Shown one piece after another: positions 16,385-23,624 of a DNA stretch of 55,430 nt. Made by a program: the position numbers and the translations under genes. The stretch comes from JBBKXP01 sp038251315 (GTDB taxonomy: Bacteria > Pseudomonadota > Alphaproteobacteria > Rhodobacterales > Rhodobacteraceae), in the NCBI GenBank assembly GCA_038251315.1, contig JBBSBK010000010.1:1-55430 (forward strand), written 5' to 3'. Each line of letters begins with the position of its first letter. The first letter of the stretch is position 1. The notes below the pieces were generated by a model that ran no database searches, was not told where the DNA came from, and was given only the letters and a program-made list of their open reading frames with translations.

Positions 16385-17265
16385 CCCGCGGCCTTGCGCT
16401 GGCGTTCGCCGCCCGATGTGGCTTGTCCGCGGGTCAGGCGGCCCATGATCCGGTCCAGCACGACCTCGCTGACCTTGGTAAAGCACAGGTAGAACACCAG
16501 CAGCGCCAGAAAATACCACATCCGCCAGTCGACATGCGGATAGTCAGTGAACTGGGGCGTCTTGGTGCCGCCAAGTTCGCGCGCCCAATAGACGATATCC
16601 TCGACCCCGAGCAGGAACAGCAGCGGCGTTGCTTTGATCAGGACCATCCAGAGGTTCGACAGGCCGGGCAGCGCAAAAACCCACATCTGCGGGACAAGGA
16701 TGCGCCAGAACGTCTGGCGATGCGACATGCCATAAGCCTCGCCGGTTTCGATCTGGCCGCGCGGGACGGCACGCATTGCCCCGAACAGGACGTTGGCAGC
16801 GAAGGCCCCGAACACGATGGCAAACGTCAGGACCGCCAGAGAAAAGCCGTAGGTTTCATGCACCCACTGTGGCGCATTGCCCAACGGCATCTTGGCGGCG
16901 GTGCAAACGACGAAATCATTGCCTTGGCGTACCGGCCCGTCAGTGGCGGGGCAAAGAGCCAAGTGGCGCAAATATTCGATGCCCTGATCCAGCGCGATGA
17001 CGAAGAACAGAAAGAACGCGATGTCGGGAACGCCGCGCACCAGCGCGATATAAGTCTTGCCAAACCAGCGCAGAGGGGCAATCCGGCTGCGAGCCGCCGA
17101 TGCCCCGCCGAAACCCAACAACAGCGCCAAGGGTGCGGTGATGGCCAACAGCAACAGCACGGTGCCGACTGCCCAATAAATCCCAAAATGCTTGCCTGTG
17201 GTCAGGTAGCACGAAAGCCATGTCAGGCCTTCTATCGAAGCAGGGTCAGCGCAAAAGCCGAACAT
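16381..17265 (-). CDS. Polar amino acid ABC transporter permease (HisQ-type)
   Basis: A 294-residue inner-membrane permease. It has hydrophobic helices from residue ~30, the ALVRGVPDIAFFLFF motif of this class, and an EAA loop (ETGEAYGMSHRQTFWRILVP). A ~35-residue insertion with two Cys lies between helices (LCPATDGPVRQGNDFVVCTA) and is probably periplasmic. The start at 17265 sits only 8 bp after a very GC-rich hairpin, and no free ribosome site is visible, so translation may be restrained relative to the binding protein upstream. Confidence 0.9.
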   Translation of the reverse strand: MFGFCADPASIEGLTWLSCYLTTGKHFGIYWAVGTVLLLLAITAPLALLLGFGGASAARSRIAPLRWFGKTYIALVRGVPDIAFFLFFVIALDQGIEYLRHLALCPATDGPVRQGNDFVVCTAAKMPLGNAPQWVHETYGFSLAVLTFAIVFGAFAANVLFGAMRAVPRGQIETGEAYGMSHRQTFWRILVPQMWVFALPGLSNLWMVLIKATPLLFLLGVEDIVYWARELGGTKTPQFTDYPHVDWRMWYFLALLVFYLCFTKVSEVVLDRIMGRLTRGQATSGGERQRKAAG

Positions 17266-17268
17266 GGG

Positions 17269-17304
17269 AAAAGGGGCCCCCCCGCGCTTTCACGTGGGGG
17301 CCCC
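17269..17304 (-). terminator. GC-rich hairpin between binding-protein and permease genes
   Basis: On the minus strand a perfect 9-bp GGGGCCCCC/GGGGGCCCC stem (17296-17304 with 17273-17281) is followed by TTTT, then CCC and the permease ATG. It probably acts as an attenuator and 3'-end stabiliser giving excess binding protein over permease. It also occupies the place where the permease ribosome site should be. Confidence 0.7.
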
Positions 17305-17313
17305 GATCCAAGG

Positions 17314-18039
17314 TCAATATTGGGCGGTGTCTTCGCCGAACCACTTGACGAGCAGGGTGTTCAGCGAACCGTCAGCCTTCATCGCGGTGATCTGCGCATC
17401 GAATTTGTCGCGCAATTCGGTGTCGGTCTGGCGCAGGCCCATGCCGATGCCGCCGCCCAGCGGAACGGGTTCACCAACGAACATCAGCTCGCCACCCGAT
17501 GCCTCCACGATCGGGGCAAGGTAGTCGTAGTCGGCAAACACCGCGTCAGCCTCGCCATTGCGCACTGCGGCGATGGTTTCGTCGGGGGTCGCGAATTCCA
17601 GCAGGCTGGCACCGCTTTCGGCCACGTAACCGGCCTGAATGGTCGAGGTCTGGGCCGACACCGTGCCGATCGTCACATCGACGTCGGCCGACGCGCCAAC
17701 ATAGGCCGATGCGGTCGGCGGATAGTAGTTCTGGGTAAAGCTGATGACCTCGGCGCGTTCTTCCGTGATCGACATGCCCGCGACGATGGTGTCGTAGTTG
17801 CCCGACACGAGGTTCGGGATGATGCTGTCCCATTCGTTGGTGACCCATTCACAGGTCAGTTCGGCGCGGGTGCACAGTTCGTCGCCGACTTCGCGTTCAA
17901 AGCCGTCGACTTCGCCCGCGTCGTTGATGAAGTTGTACGGAGGATAGGCGCCTTCGGTACCCATGCGCACCGTGTCTTGGGCAAACGCCATGCCGGCGGA
18001 CAGGGCCAGCGCGGCCGTGGTCAGGATCAGTTTTTTCAT
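17314..18039 (-). CDS. Periplasmic amino acid-binding protein (SBP family 3)
   Basis: A 241-residue extracytoplasmic solute receptor for the ABC transporter. The ATG at 18039 opens a canonical signal peptide (MKKLILTTAALALSAGMAFA) cleaved before QDT. The mature protein has the family 3 features TEGAYPPYNFINDAGEVDGF, later YDTIVAGMSITEERAEVISF and EADAVFADYDYLAPIV. Two Cys near residues 63 and 70 of the precursor may form a disulfide, as in HisJ/LAO proteins. The acidic residues suggest a cationic or amino-acid ligand, but it cannot be named. A 33-bp gap separates it from the ATPase gene. Confidence 0.93.
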   Translation of the reverse strand: MKKLILTTAALALSAGMAFAQDTVRMGTEGAYPPYNFINDAGEVDGFEREVGDELCTRAELTCEWVTNEWDSIIPNLVSGNYDTIVAGMSITEERAEVISFTQNYYPPTASAYVGASADVDVTIGTVSAQTSTIQAGYVAESGASLLEFATPDETIAAVRNGEADAVFADYDYLAPIVEASGGELMFVGEPVPLGGGIGMGLRQTDTELRDKFDAQITAMKADGSLNTLLVKWFGEDTAQY

Positions 18040-18072
18040 CGTGGTTTTCCCCTTTGGGTGAGTGGTGGTCAT

Positions 18073-18849
18073 TCAGGCGGCGACAGTCGCCGACAAAAAC
18101 TGTTGCAAACGTTCGGTTTTCGGGCTTTTGAACAAATCGGACGGCGGCCCCTGTTCCTCGATCTTGCCAAGGTGCAGGAAAATCGTGTGGTCACTTACAT
18201 CCGCGGCCAGCCGCATGTCGTGGGTGACAATCAGCATTGTGCGCCCCTCGGCGGCCAAGTCCTTGATAACCTTGATGACTTCCTGTTCCAACTCGGGGTC
18301 TAGGGCGCTGGTCGGTTCATCGAACAACAGCGCCTTGGGTTCCATGCACAAGGCGCGCGCGATGGCGGCGCGTTGTTGTTGCCCGCCCGAGAGTTGGGCC
18401 GGGTAGGCGTCGCATTTGTCGCCGATCCCGACCTTGTCGAGGTAACCGCGTGCCGCCTGTTCCACTTCGGCCTTATCGCGCTTTAGCACGATCAACGGAG
18501 CCTCCATCACGTTTTGCAGGATGGTCATGTGCGCCCACAGGTTGAACTGCTGAAACACCATCGACAGGTTGGTGCGGATACGGATCATCTGGGCGTGGTC
18601 GGCAGGATGGCGGCGCAGGCCCTCGCCTTTCCATTTTACGGGTTCGCCGCAGAAAACCACATCGCCCTGCTGACTGTCCTCAAGCAGGTTGGCGCAGCGC
18701 AGCAACGTCGATTTGCCCGACCCCGACGACCCGATCAGCGATACGACATGCCCGGCAGGGGCGACGACATCGACGCCCTTCAACACCTCCAACGTCCCAT
18801 AGGACTTGTGCAGGTCACGGATTTCGATGACGGGCGCGGCGGCGGTCAC
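18073..18849 (-). CDS. Polar amino acid ABC transporter ATP-binding protein
   Basis: A 258-residue ABC ATPase. Walker A is at residues 40-48 (GSSGSGKST), Q-loop at ~100 (FQQFNLW), signature LSGGQ at 153-157, Walker B LLFDE at 174-178 and H-loop His210. It resembles HisP/GlnQ-type ATPases and should energise the two permeases encoded downstream. The GTG at 18849 is chosen because GTGA overlaps the stop of the PhnD-like gene, and homology begins just after it (APVIEIRDLHKSYG). Longer in-frame starts extend into the upstream gene. Confidence 0.92.
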   Translation of the reverse strand: MTAAAPVIEIRDLHKSYGTLEVLKGVDVVAPAGHVVSLIGSSGSGKSTLLRCANLLEDSQQGDVVFCGEPVKWKGEGLRRHPADHAQMIRIRTNLSMVFQQFNLWAHMTILQNVMEAPLIVLKRDKAEVEQAARGYLDKVGIGDKCDAYPAQLSGGQQQRAAIARALCMEPKALLFDEPTSALDPELEQEVIKVIKDLAAEGRTMLIVTHDMRLAADVSDHTIFLHLGKIEEQGPPSDLFKSPKTERLQQFLSATVAA

Positions 18850-19721
18850 GTTTTGTTTTTGTCCCTGTTTGACGGTGGAGTAGGGCGCAATTTTGCATGC
18901 TTTGCAACGCCCTTTATGACAGTTTGCCGCACCTTTGCTGTCAAATCGGGCAGAAGTGCCTGCCAATCTGGCAGTCGTGCGGGTGCATCGGGCAAGGGAA
19001 TATCGTAGGCGTCAGCGGACAGGGTAACGATGCCGCGCAGGCCCAGCGTCTTGGTGTGACGTTGCGGCAGGGCGGTAATCGCGGCAACGATCGCGGCGCG
19101 GTAGGGGGCCGGGTCGCGCCCCTTCGCGGTGATAAAGGTCATGCCCGGTGACGCGACCGAATGCCCGATGACACGGACACGCGCGGCGTCGGGTTCCCAA
19201 TTCTGTTGGTTGCGCCATGTTACCGCATCGATGCTTGCAAGGTCGGCGTCGCCATTTGCAACAGCAGCGAGGCTCGCGTTATGCGATCCGGTTTTCAGAT
19301 GCGGGTGCAGCGTCAATCCCCGTGCCCGCGCCGTCGCCAGCGTCCCGCCCCAGCCCGATTGCGACAGCGCGTCGTTGTAGGCAAACCGATAGCGCGCGCA
19401 ATCGGCAAGCCGAATCGCGGGATCGTCGGCGCGCACGATGATGACCGAGGCATAGAACCCTGGCGCAAGGTCGGGAAACCCATAGTCAGACGCGCCGATG
19501 AGCGTCACACGGTCGCGAAACCGGGCACGGTACGGCAGGTTGCAGATCTGGCTTAGCACCAGATCTGGGCTGCCCCAGCCGTCCAGAAAGTCAGTCTCCC
19601 GGTCCAGCGCGTCAGGGGCCGCAACCCCTGCATCGCGCAATCCATCGCGGATCAGCGACCATAATGCGTCGTGCGCCTCCGCGTTTTCGGCGCGATCATA
19701 CATCGGCAGGGCGGCGATCAT
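18846..19721 (-). CDS. PhnD-like substrate-binding-fold protein without signal peptide
   Basis: A 291-residue protein of the PhnD/SsuA/transferrin-type binding fold. Typical segments are MYDRAENAEAHDALWSLIRD, PDLVLSQICNLPYRARF, RFAYNDALSQSGWGG, GSHNASLAAVANGDADLASI and VIGHSVASPGMTFIT. No N-terminal signal peptide is present at the only sensible start, so it should be cytoplasmic, unusual for a binding-protein fold. Its stop overlaps the GTG of the ABC ATPase and its start overlaps the TerB-like stop. It may be a small-molecule sensor or enzyme-like relic rather than a transporter receptor. Confidence 0.82.
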   Translation of the reverse strand: MIAALPMYDRAENAEAHDALWSLIRDGLRDAGVAAPDALDRETDFLDGWGSPDLVLSQICNLPYRARFRDRVTLIGASDYGFPDLAPGFYASVIIVRADDPAIRLADCARYRFAYNDALSQSGWGGTLATARARGLTLHPHLKTGSHNASLAAVANGDADLASIDAVTWRNQQNWEPDAARVRVIGHSVASPGMTFITAKGRDPAPYRAAIVAAITALPQRHTKTLGLRGIVTLSADAYDIPLPDAPARLPDWQALLPDLTAKVRQTVIKGVAKHAKLRPTPPSNRDKNKT

Positions 19722-20167
19722 GCTTGGGGCAAGTCCCCCAGAACCCGCAGACGGGCCTGATTGCTGTCGATGTCGCTGACACCCAGCAGCGGCGCGATCT
19801 GGCGCATTTGGGCGTCTTCCATCGCGTCGCGCCGATCATCGACCAGCACGACCTGCCACAGCGCCTCGATCACTTTCAGCCGGTCGTCGTAGGGCACCTT
19901 ATCCTTGATGGCACGGGTAAAGCGAACGGTGTCGGGGGCCTCGGCCTCGATCTCTTCGCATTCGGTGCGCAAGGCGGCTGCGGCGGTGGCGTCCAGCCCG
20001 TAACGACGTGCTAAAATCAGGTCTATCCGCGCCACCTCGGCCGGAGCATAATCGTTGTCTGCCCGCGCCATGCGGACCAAAAGCGCGCCGAGGGCCAGCC
20101 GGGCATCGGTCGGTCCAAGCGGTGCGGCGGCGGGGGCGGTCAGCCGTTTGAGGAAATCTGCGATCAT
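19718..20167 (-). CDS. TerB-like (tellurite resistance B fold) protein
   Basis: A 149-residue all-helical cytoplasmic protein resembling the TerB/DUF533-type fold: ALGALLVRMARADNDYAPAE, EVARIDLILARRYGL, then DDRLKVIEALWQVVLVDDRR with its acidic AMEDAQMRQIAPLLGVSD motif. TerB folds bind metal through clustered acidic residues; here AD-N-DYAPAE and DDRRDAMED are candidates. The ATG at 20167 (MIADFLKRL) matches the family N terminus. It is coupled by 4-bp overlap to the PhnD-like gene. A role in tellurite resistance should not be assumed. Confidence 0.8.
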   Translation of the reverse strand: MIADFLKRLTAPAAAPLGPTDARLALGALLVRMARADNDYAPAEVARIDLILARRYGLDATAAAALRTECEEIEAEAPDTVRFTRAIKDKVPYDDRLKVIEALWQVVLVDDRRDAMEDAQMRQIAPLLGVSDIDSNQARLRVLGDLPQA

Positions 20168-20207
20168 GTGGGGGGTATAGTGGCCCGGTGCGCGTCGGAA
20201 AAGGGGG

Positions 20208-21119
20208 TCAACGATCAATCTGAACCGGACCGGGGACCGGCATGTGGATCGCCGGACGTCGCCGCGCCCCGGTCATCGCATTGCCAAGGATCGCAGCCAG
20301 CAACACTGCGCCGCCCAGAAACATGCCGCGGCTGGCGGTTTCGCCAAAGACCAGCCAGACCCAGACCGGGGCCAGCAGCACCTCGACCATGCTGAGCAGC
20401 ACCAGATCGGTTGCCGCGACGACCCGGCTGCCGATCGTGTAGCAAATCATCCCCAGCGCCAGCGACGCCGCCCCCATCGCGATCGCCACAAGTGCGGCGA
20501 AGGGCGACACCGCCAGTCCCTGACCGCTGGCGATGGCCGCGCCACCACCGAAGATCAGCGCGAACAGACCTCCCAGGATCACGGCAGGCAGCATGTCCCC
20601 CGCGCGGCCACGGCGCAACATCACCGAAAACACCGCGAACCCGAATGCTGACCCGAGCGCCGCTGCATTGCCCGCCAGCGCTCCCGCTGCAAGACCTTCG
20701 CGCACCATCAACGCCATCCCCGCCCCGGCAAATGCCATCGCGATCCATGTCGCGCGGCGCACCGGTTCGCCGATGACCAGCCAGGCCAGAAGAGCGGTCA
20801 GGAAGGGCGAAGCTGCGAACAGGAACACCGCGTTGGCGATTGTCGTGGTCTGGAACGCAAAGATCGCGCCGAAAAACGCCAGCACCAGTCCGGCACCGCC
20901 GATCACCCCTGACAGGCCAACGGCGCGGATTTTCTCCGGCAGCTGACCACCCGAGCGGACGTGGACGAAACCCGCCAGCACCGGCACCATGCCCAGCGAG
21001 CGGTAGAACAGCACCTGCCAGGTGCCGACCTCGGGAATGAAGCGGAGCGCCAGTCCGGTCAGCGACCACAGCACCCCGGCCAACAGAACCAGACCGACGC
21101 CGGCGCGATAGGATTGCAT
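20208..21119 (-). CDS. EamA/DMT-family membrane exporter (first copy)
   Basis: A 303-residue inner-membrane protein with about ten hydrophobic helices and two EamA repeats (first beginning GVGLVLLAGVLWSLTGLALR, second AALGSAFGFAVFSVMLRRGR). The ATG at 21119 (MQSYRAGVG) is preferred over an upstream in-frame start because hydrophobic repeat 1 begins there. Members export amino acids, metabolites or drugs; no substrate can be given. It ends 40 bp before the TerB-like gene and may be co-transcribed with the transporter operon, where it could act as an overflow valve. Confidence 0.88.
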   Translation of the reverse strand: MQSYRAGVGLVLLAGVLWSLTGLALRFIPEVGTWQVLFYRSLGMVPVLAGFVHVRSGGQLPEKIRAVGLSGVIGGAGLVLAFFGAIFAFQTTTIANAVFLFAASPFLTALLAWLVIGEPVRRATWIAMAFAGAGMALMVREGLAAGALAGNAAALGSAFGFAVFSVMLRRGRAGDMLPAVILGGLFALIFGGGAAIASGQGLAVSPFAALVAIAMGAASLALGMICYTIGSRVVAATDLVLLSMVEVLLAPVWVWLVFGETASRGMFLGGAVLLAAILGNAMTGARRRPAIHMPVPGPVQIDR

Positions 21120-21200
21120 GATGTGCCTGCACTTGTTTGCGCAGGAAGGTCGGCACGGCATCGCGCAGGGTCTGTTCCGAAAACGGCATTCCGCGTCGGT

Positions 21201-21851
21201 TCAGCCGATCCGGTCGTCGCCGTCGAATGCCACCGCTTGCAGAGCGATGCCTTCGGGGTCGTCGTTGTTGATGACGACAGCGGCGATGTCGCGCGCCTTG
21301 TCCTGCCGGATCAGTCCATAACCGGCCTCGGCCAGCGGACCCAGCGTCACGACGCCGATCACCTGCCCGTCGCGGTTCAACACGATGACGCTGGCGGTGC
21401 CGCCTTCGCCACCGCGCAGGTCAAGGCGGATCGCCGCCTGATCGCGGTCGAACAGGATTGCGATGGCGCCTTCGCCGGTCGCGTCGAACTGTGGATAGCC
21501 CAGTGGCCCAAGGCCGTTCAACACGTTGGTGCTGGCCAGTCTTGTGACGGACAGCATTTCCTTGGCAGGGGTATTGAACAGCGTCAGGGGCGCGCTTGCG
21601 GGGCCGCTGATGGCGTCGAAGGTGCCGCTGACCGCACGGACCTGCCCCGCGAAACCGTCGCCGAAACTGGCCCCCGGCAGGATCAGCGGTGCGCCGATCA
21701 GTCGGCCGGGGCCAAGGTTGCCGGGCTGGTCGTCAAAGGTGATGATCCGAGCCAGGTCGAGCGTTACCGGATCGACCACGCAGACCGGGCGGTCGCAGGC
21801 GTTTACCAGCGCAGGCAGAAGGGCGAACAGGGCGGCAATGACGCAACGCAT
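21201..21851 (-). CDS. Exported beta-sandwich-type hypothetical protein
   Basis: A 216-residue secreted or periplasmic protein. Residues 1-18 form a signal peptide (MRCVIAALFALLPALVNA) followed directly by Cys19 and Cys24, which could pair. The remainder is Gly/Ala/Val-rich beta-type sequence (IITFDDQPGNLGPGRL, VSGTFDAISGPASAPLTLF, GAIAILFDRDQAAIRLDLRG). It resembles the carbohydrate-binding-like sandwich domains of PEP-CTERM-type exported proteins, though no sorting tail is present. The family is not recognised with certainty. It lies between rlmJ and the EamA exporter. Confidence 0.75.
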   Translation of the reverse strand: MRCVIAALFALLPALVNACDRPVCVVDPVTLDLARIITFDDQPGNLGPGRLIGAPLILPGASFGDGFAGQVRAVSGTFDAISGPASAPLTLFNTPAKEMLSVTRLASTNVLNGLGPLGYPQFDATGEGAIAILFDRDQAAIRLDLRGGEGGTASVIVLNRDGQVIGVVTLGPLAEAGYGLIRQDKARDIAAVVINNDDPEGIALQAVAFDGDDRIG

Positions 21852-21893
21852 GGCGCGATCCTAGCACGCGACGCAGCGCTGCGCGGCGGATTT

Positions 21894-22682
21894 TCAAAGT
21901 TGCCGTGCGAGGCTGCCAAAGGCCTTGGTCAGGATCATCGCCTGCGTTGAAAACCCGTAGGGAGGGTTGACCACGAACAGGCCTGATCCGATCATCCGAT
22001 GACCGGGGCGGGCTGGAGGGAACGCGACCTCGTGGCGCACGCCGTCAGGCAGCGCATCTTCGAGCATTTTGAGCATTGCGCGGTGCGGCGCGCCGACCAG
22101 TAAAGGATACCACAGCACCAGCGTTCCCAACGGCCACTTTTTCGCCACCCGGCAAAACAGGACCGCGATCGTCTGATAGTCGGTTTTGACCTCGTAGGAC
22201 GGATCGACCAGCAACATTCCCCGCCGGGGTATCGGGGGGCACAAGGCGATGGCCATTTCAGCTCCGTCAACCTGCTGGCACCGCGCCGGATAGGGGGCCA
22301 TCAGGGCCGTCAAAGCAGCAAATTCCTGCGGGTGCAGTTCAGCCAGATGCAGAGGGTCGTCGGGGCGCAGCGACAGGGCGGCCAGCAGCGGCGAACCGGG
22401 ATAGGCGGTTGGCCCATGCGCGGCGCGGACCTGCGCCAGAACGCGGGTATAGGGGTGATCGGCGGCGAACCAGTCGGCGACCTTGCCGATGCCTTCGGCC
22501 GCTTCGCCGGTCTTGACCGCCTCGGCCCCGTCCAGCCGATACAGGCCGCGCCCGGCGTGGGTTTCGATGTAGGTCAGCGGCTTGGGTTTGGCCACCATAT
22601 ATGCCAGCATCCACGCCAGCAGGCCGTGTTTGTGAACATCAGCCAGATTGCCGGCGTGATAGGCGTGTTGATAGGACAGCAT
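21894..22682 (-). CDS. rlmJ: 23S rRNA adenine-N6 methyltransferase RlmJ
   Basis: Methylates A2030 of 23S rRNA. The protein is 262 residues from the ATG at 22682 (MLSYQHAYHAGNLADVHKH), the conserved family N terminus; the longer frame starting at 22706 has no homology in its extra 8 residues. The catalytic motif reads DPSYE where DPPF/YE is common, a conservative variant. THAGRGLYRLDG marks the SAM site. It is divergent from the TerC-type gene. It heads the minus-strand run that continues through the exported protein and EamA genes. Confidence 0.92.
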   Translation of the reverse strand: MLSYQHAYHAGNLADVHKHGLLAWMLAYMVAKPKPLTYIETHAGRGLYRLDGAEAVKTGEAAEGIGKVADWFAADHPYTRVLAQVRAAHGPTAYPGSPLLAALSLRPDDPLHLAELHPQEFAALTALMAPYPARCQQVDGAEMAIALCPPIPRRGMLLVDPSYEVKTDYQTIAVLFCRVAKKWPLGTLVLWYPLLVGAPHRAMLKMLEDALPDGVRHEVAFPPARPGHRMIGSGLFVVNPPYGFSTQAMILTKAFGSLARQL

Positions 22683-22719
22683 GCCGTTGCCTAGACGCAA
22701 GAGCACTGTGCCGCAAGGC

Positions 22720-22802
22720 GGTTGGGGCGCGTCAGGCCAGCCCGAAGCAATCGCGGTTGAAAGCCGGGCCGCCGCGCAACAGTTAGCCGGCGGACGCCAA
22801 CC
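22720..22802 (+). ncRNA. Potential structured leader of the TerC-type gene
   Basis: GGTTGG-GG-CG (22720-22729) pairs with CGCCAACC (22795-22802), giving 8 bp around a 2-nt bulge. This closes a ~65-nt region with an internal CCGCC/GGCGG stem. It lies 23 bp before the start codon. TerC/YjbE genes are often controlled by manganese riboswitches (yybP-ykoY), but the conserved GGGGAGUA element is not seen. Structure is plausible; class unknown. Confidence 0.35.
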
Positions 22803-22825
22803 TTCGCAAAAAATGCCGCAACATC

Positions 22826-23476
22826 ATGGAAATCTTTACTCCCGAAGGTTTTACCGCCTTGTTGCAGGTGATCGGCATCGATCTGGTTCTGGCCGGGGAC
22901 AATGCCATTGTCATCGGGCTGGCGGCGGTAGGTCTGCCCAAAGACCAGCGAAACAAGGCGATTCTGGTGGGAATCATCGTCGCGACGGTCATGCGGATCG
23001 GATTCGCCGCCGTGACAACCTATCTGTTGGCGATTGTCGGCCTGCTGCTCGCCGGAGGCATCCTGCTGCTATGGGTCTGCTGGAAGATGTGGCGCGAACT
23101 GCGCGTCGGACATGCTGACGATCTGAATGCCGAAGAGGCGTTGACCGATCTCGACCTGAACGCTGACGGCACTGTGGCGGGGGGTGCGCCGCGCAAGACT
23201 TTTGCCCAAGCCGCCTGGCAAATCGTTGTTGCCGATGTGTCGATGTCGCTGGACAACGTGCTGGCGGTGGCGGGGGCGGCGCGCGAGCATCCGTCGGTGC
23301 TGGTGATCGGGCTGATCCTGTCCATCGCCCTGATGGGACTGGCGGCCACGTTTATTGCCGGGCTGCTGAATCGGCACCGCTGGATCGCCTATGTCGGTCT
23401 TTTGATTATTGTCTATGTGGCCGGCAAGATGATCTCCGAAGGCTGGCACGAGGTAGAGCCGTTTGTGATCGGGTGA
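22826..23476 (+). CDS. TerC/YjbE-family integral membrane protein (putative Mn2+ exporter)
   Basis: A 216-residue membrane protein with about seven hydrophobic helices in two repeats. Each repeat carries the conserved acidic motif: GIDLVLAGDNAIVIGLAA near residue 20 and VADVSMSLDNVLAVAG near 140. These Asp-Asn pairs are the likely metal-binding sites. The hydrophilic middle (~95-125) is acidic. YjbE relatives export manganese and protect against metal stress; the substrate here is inferred from family. It is divergent from rlmJ and convergent with pyrG. A possible regulatory leader precedes it. Confidence 0.9.
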   Translation: MEIFTPEGFTALLQVIGIDLVLAGDNAIVIGLAAVGLPKDQRNKAILVGIIVATVMRIGFAAVTTYLLAIVGLLLAGGILLLWVCWKMWRELRVGHADDLNAEEALTDLDLNADGTVAGGAPRKTFAQAAWQIVVADVSMSLDNVLAVAGAAREHPSVLVIGLILSIALMGLAATFIAGLLNRHRWIAYVGLLIIVYVAGKMISEGWHEVEPFVIG

Positions 23477-23515
23477 GGCCGCCAGGAAGTTGCTCCGATC
23501 AAGCGATGTCAGTCC

Positions 23516-23547
23516 AACCGCCCGGCTTTCGAGCGAAGTGCCGGGTT
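23516..23547. terminator. Hairpin between convergent terC-type gene and pyrG
   Basis: CCCGGC (23521-23526) pairs with GCCGGG (23540-23545), and the interior TTCG/CGAA extends the stem. No T-tract on either strand. Position between two stops suggests a weak bidirectional terminator. Confidence 0.45.
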
Positions 23548-23624
23548 GCGCCGCGTCGCCCCCCGAACGAAGATACCGTCAGACAGCCGGGGATAAAGCC
23601 GATTTGAGAGGGAATAGACCAGCC

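Noticed and set aside
16423..18303. Plus-strand open frame of 626 codons across the ABC transporter genes
   Set aside because: It is a GC-rich shadow of four well-identified minus-strand genes, has no recognisable domain and lacks a ribosome site.
22731..22762. GTCAGGCC...CGAAGCA resembling SRP RNA helix 8
   Set aside because: The GGAA tetraloop and flanking pairs are missing, so a 4.5S RNA is not supported.
22683..22825. yybP-ykoY manganese riboswitch before the TerC-type gene
   Set aside because: The conserved GGGGAGUA element was not found; only a generic structured leader can be claimed.
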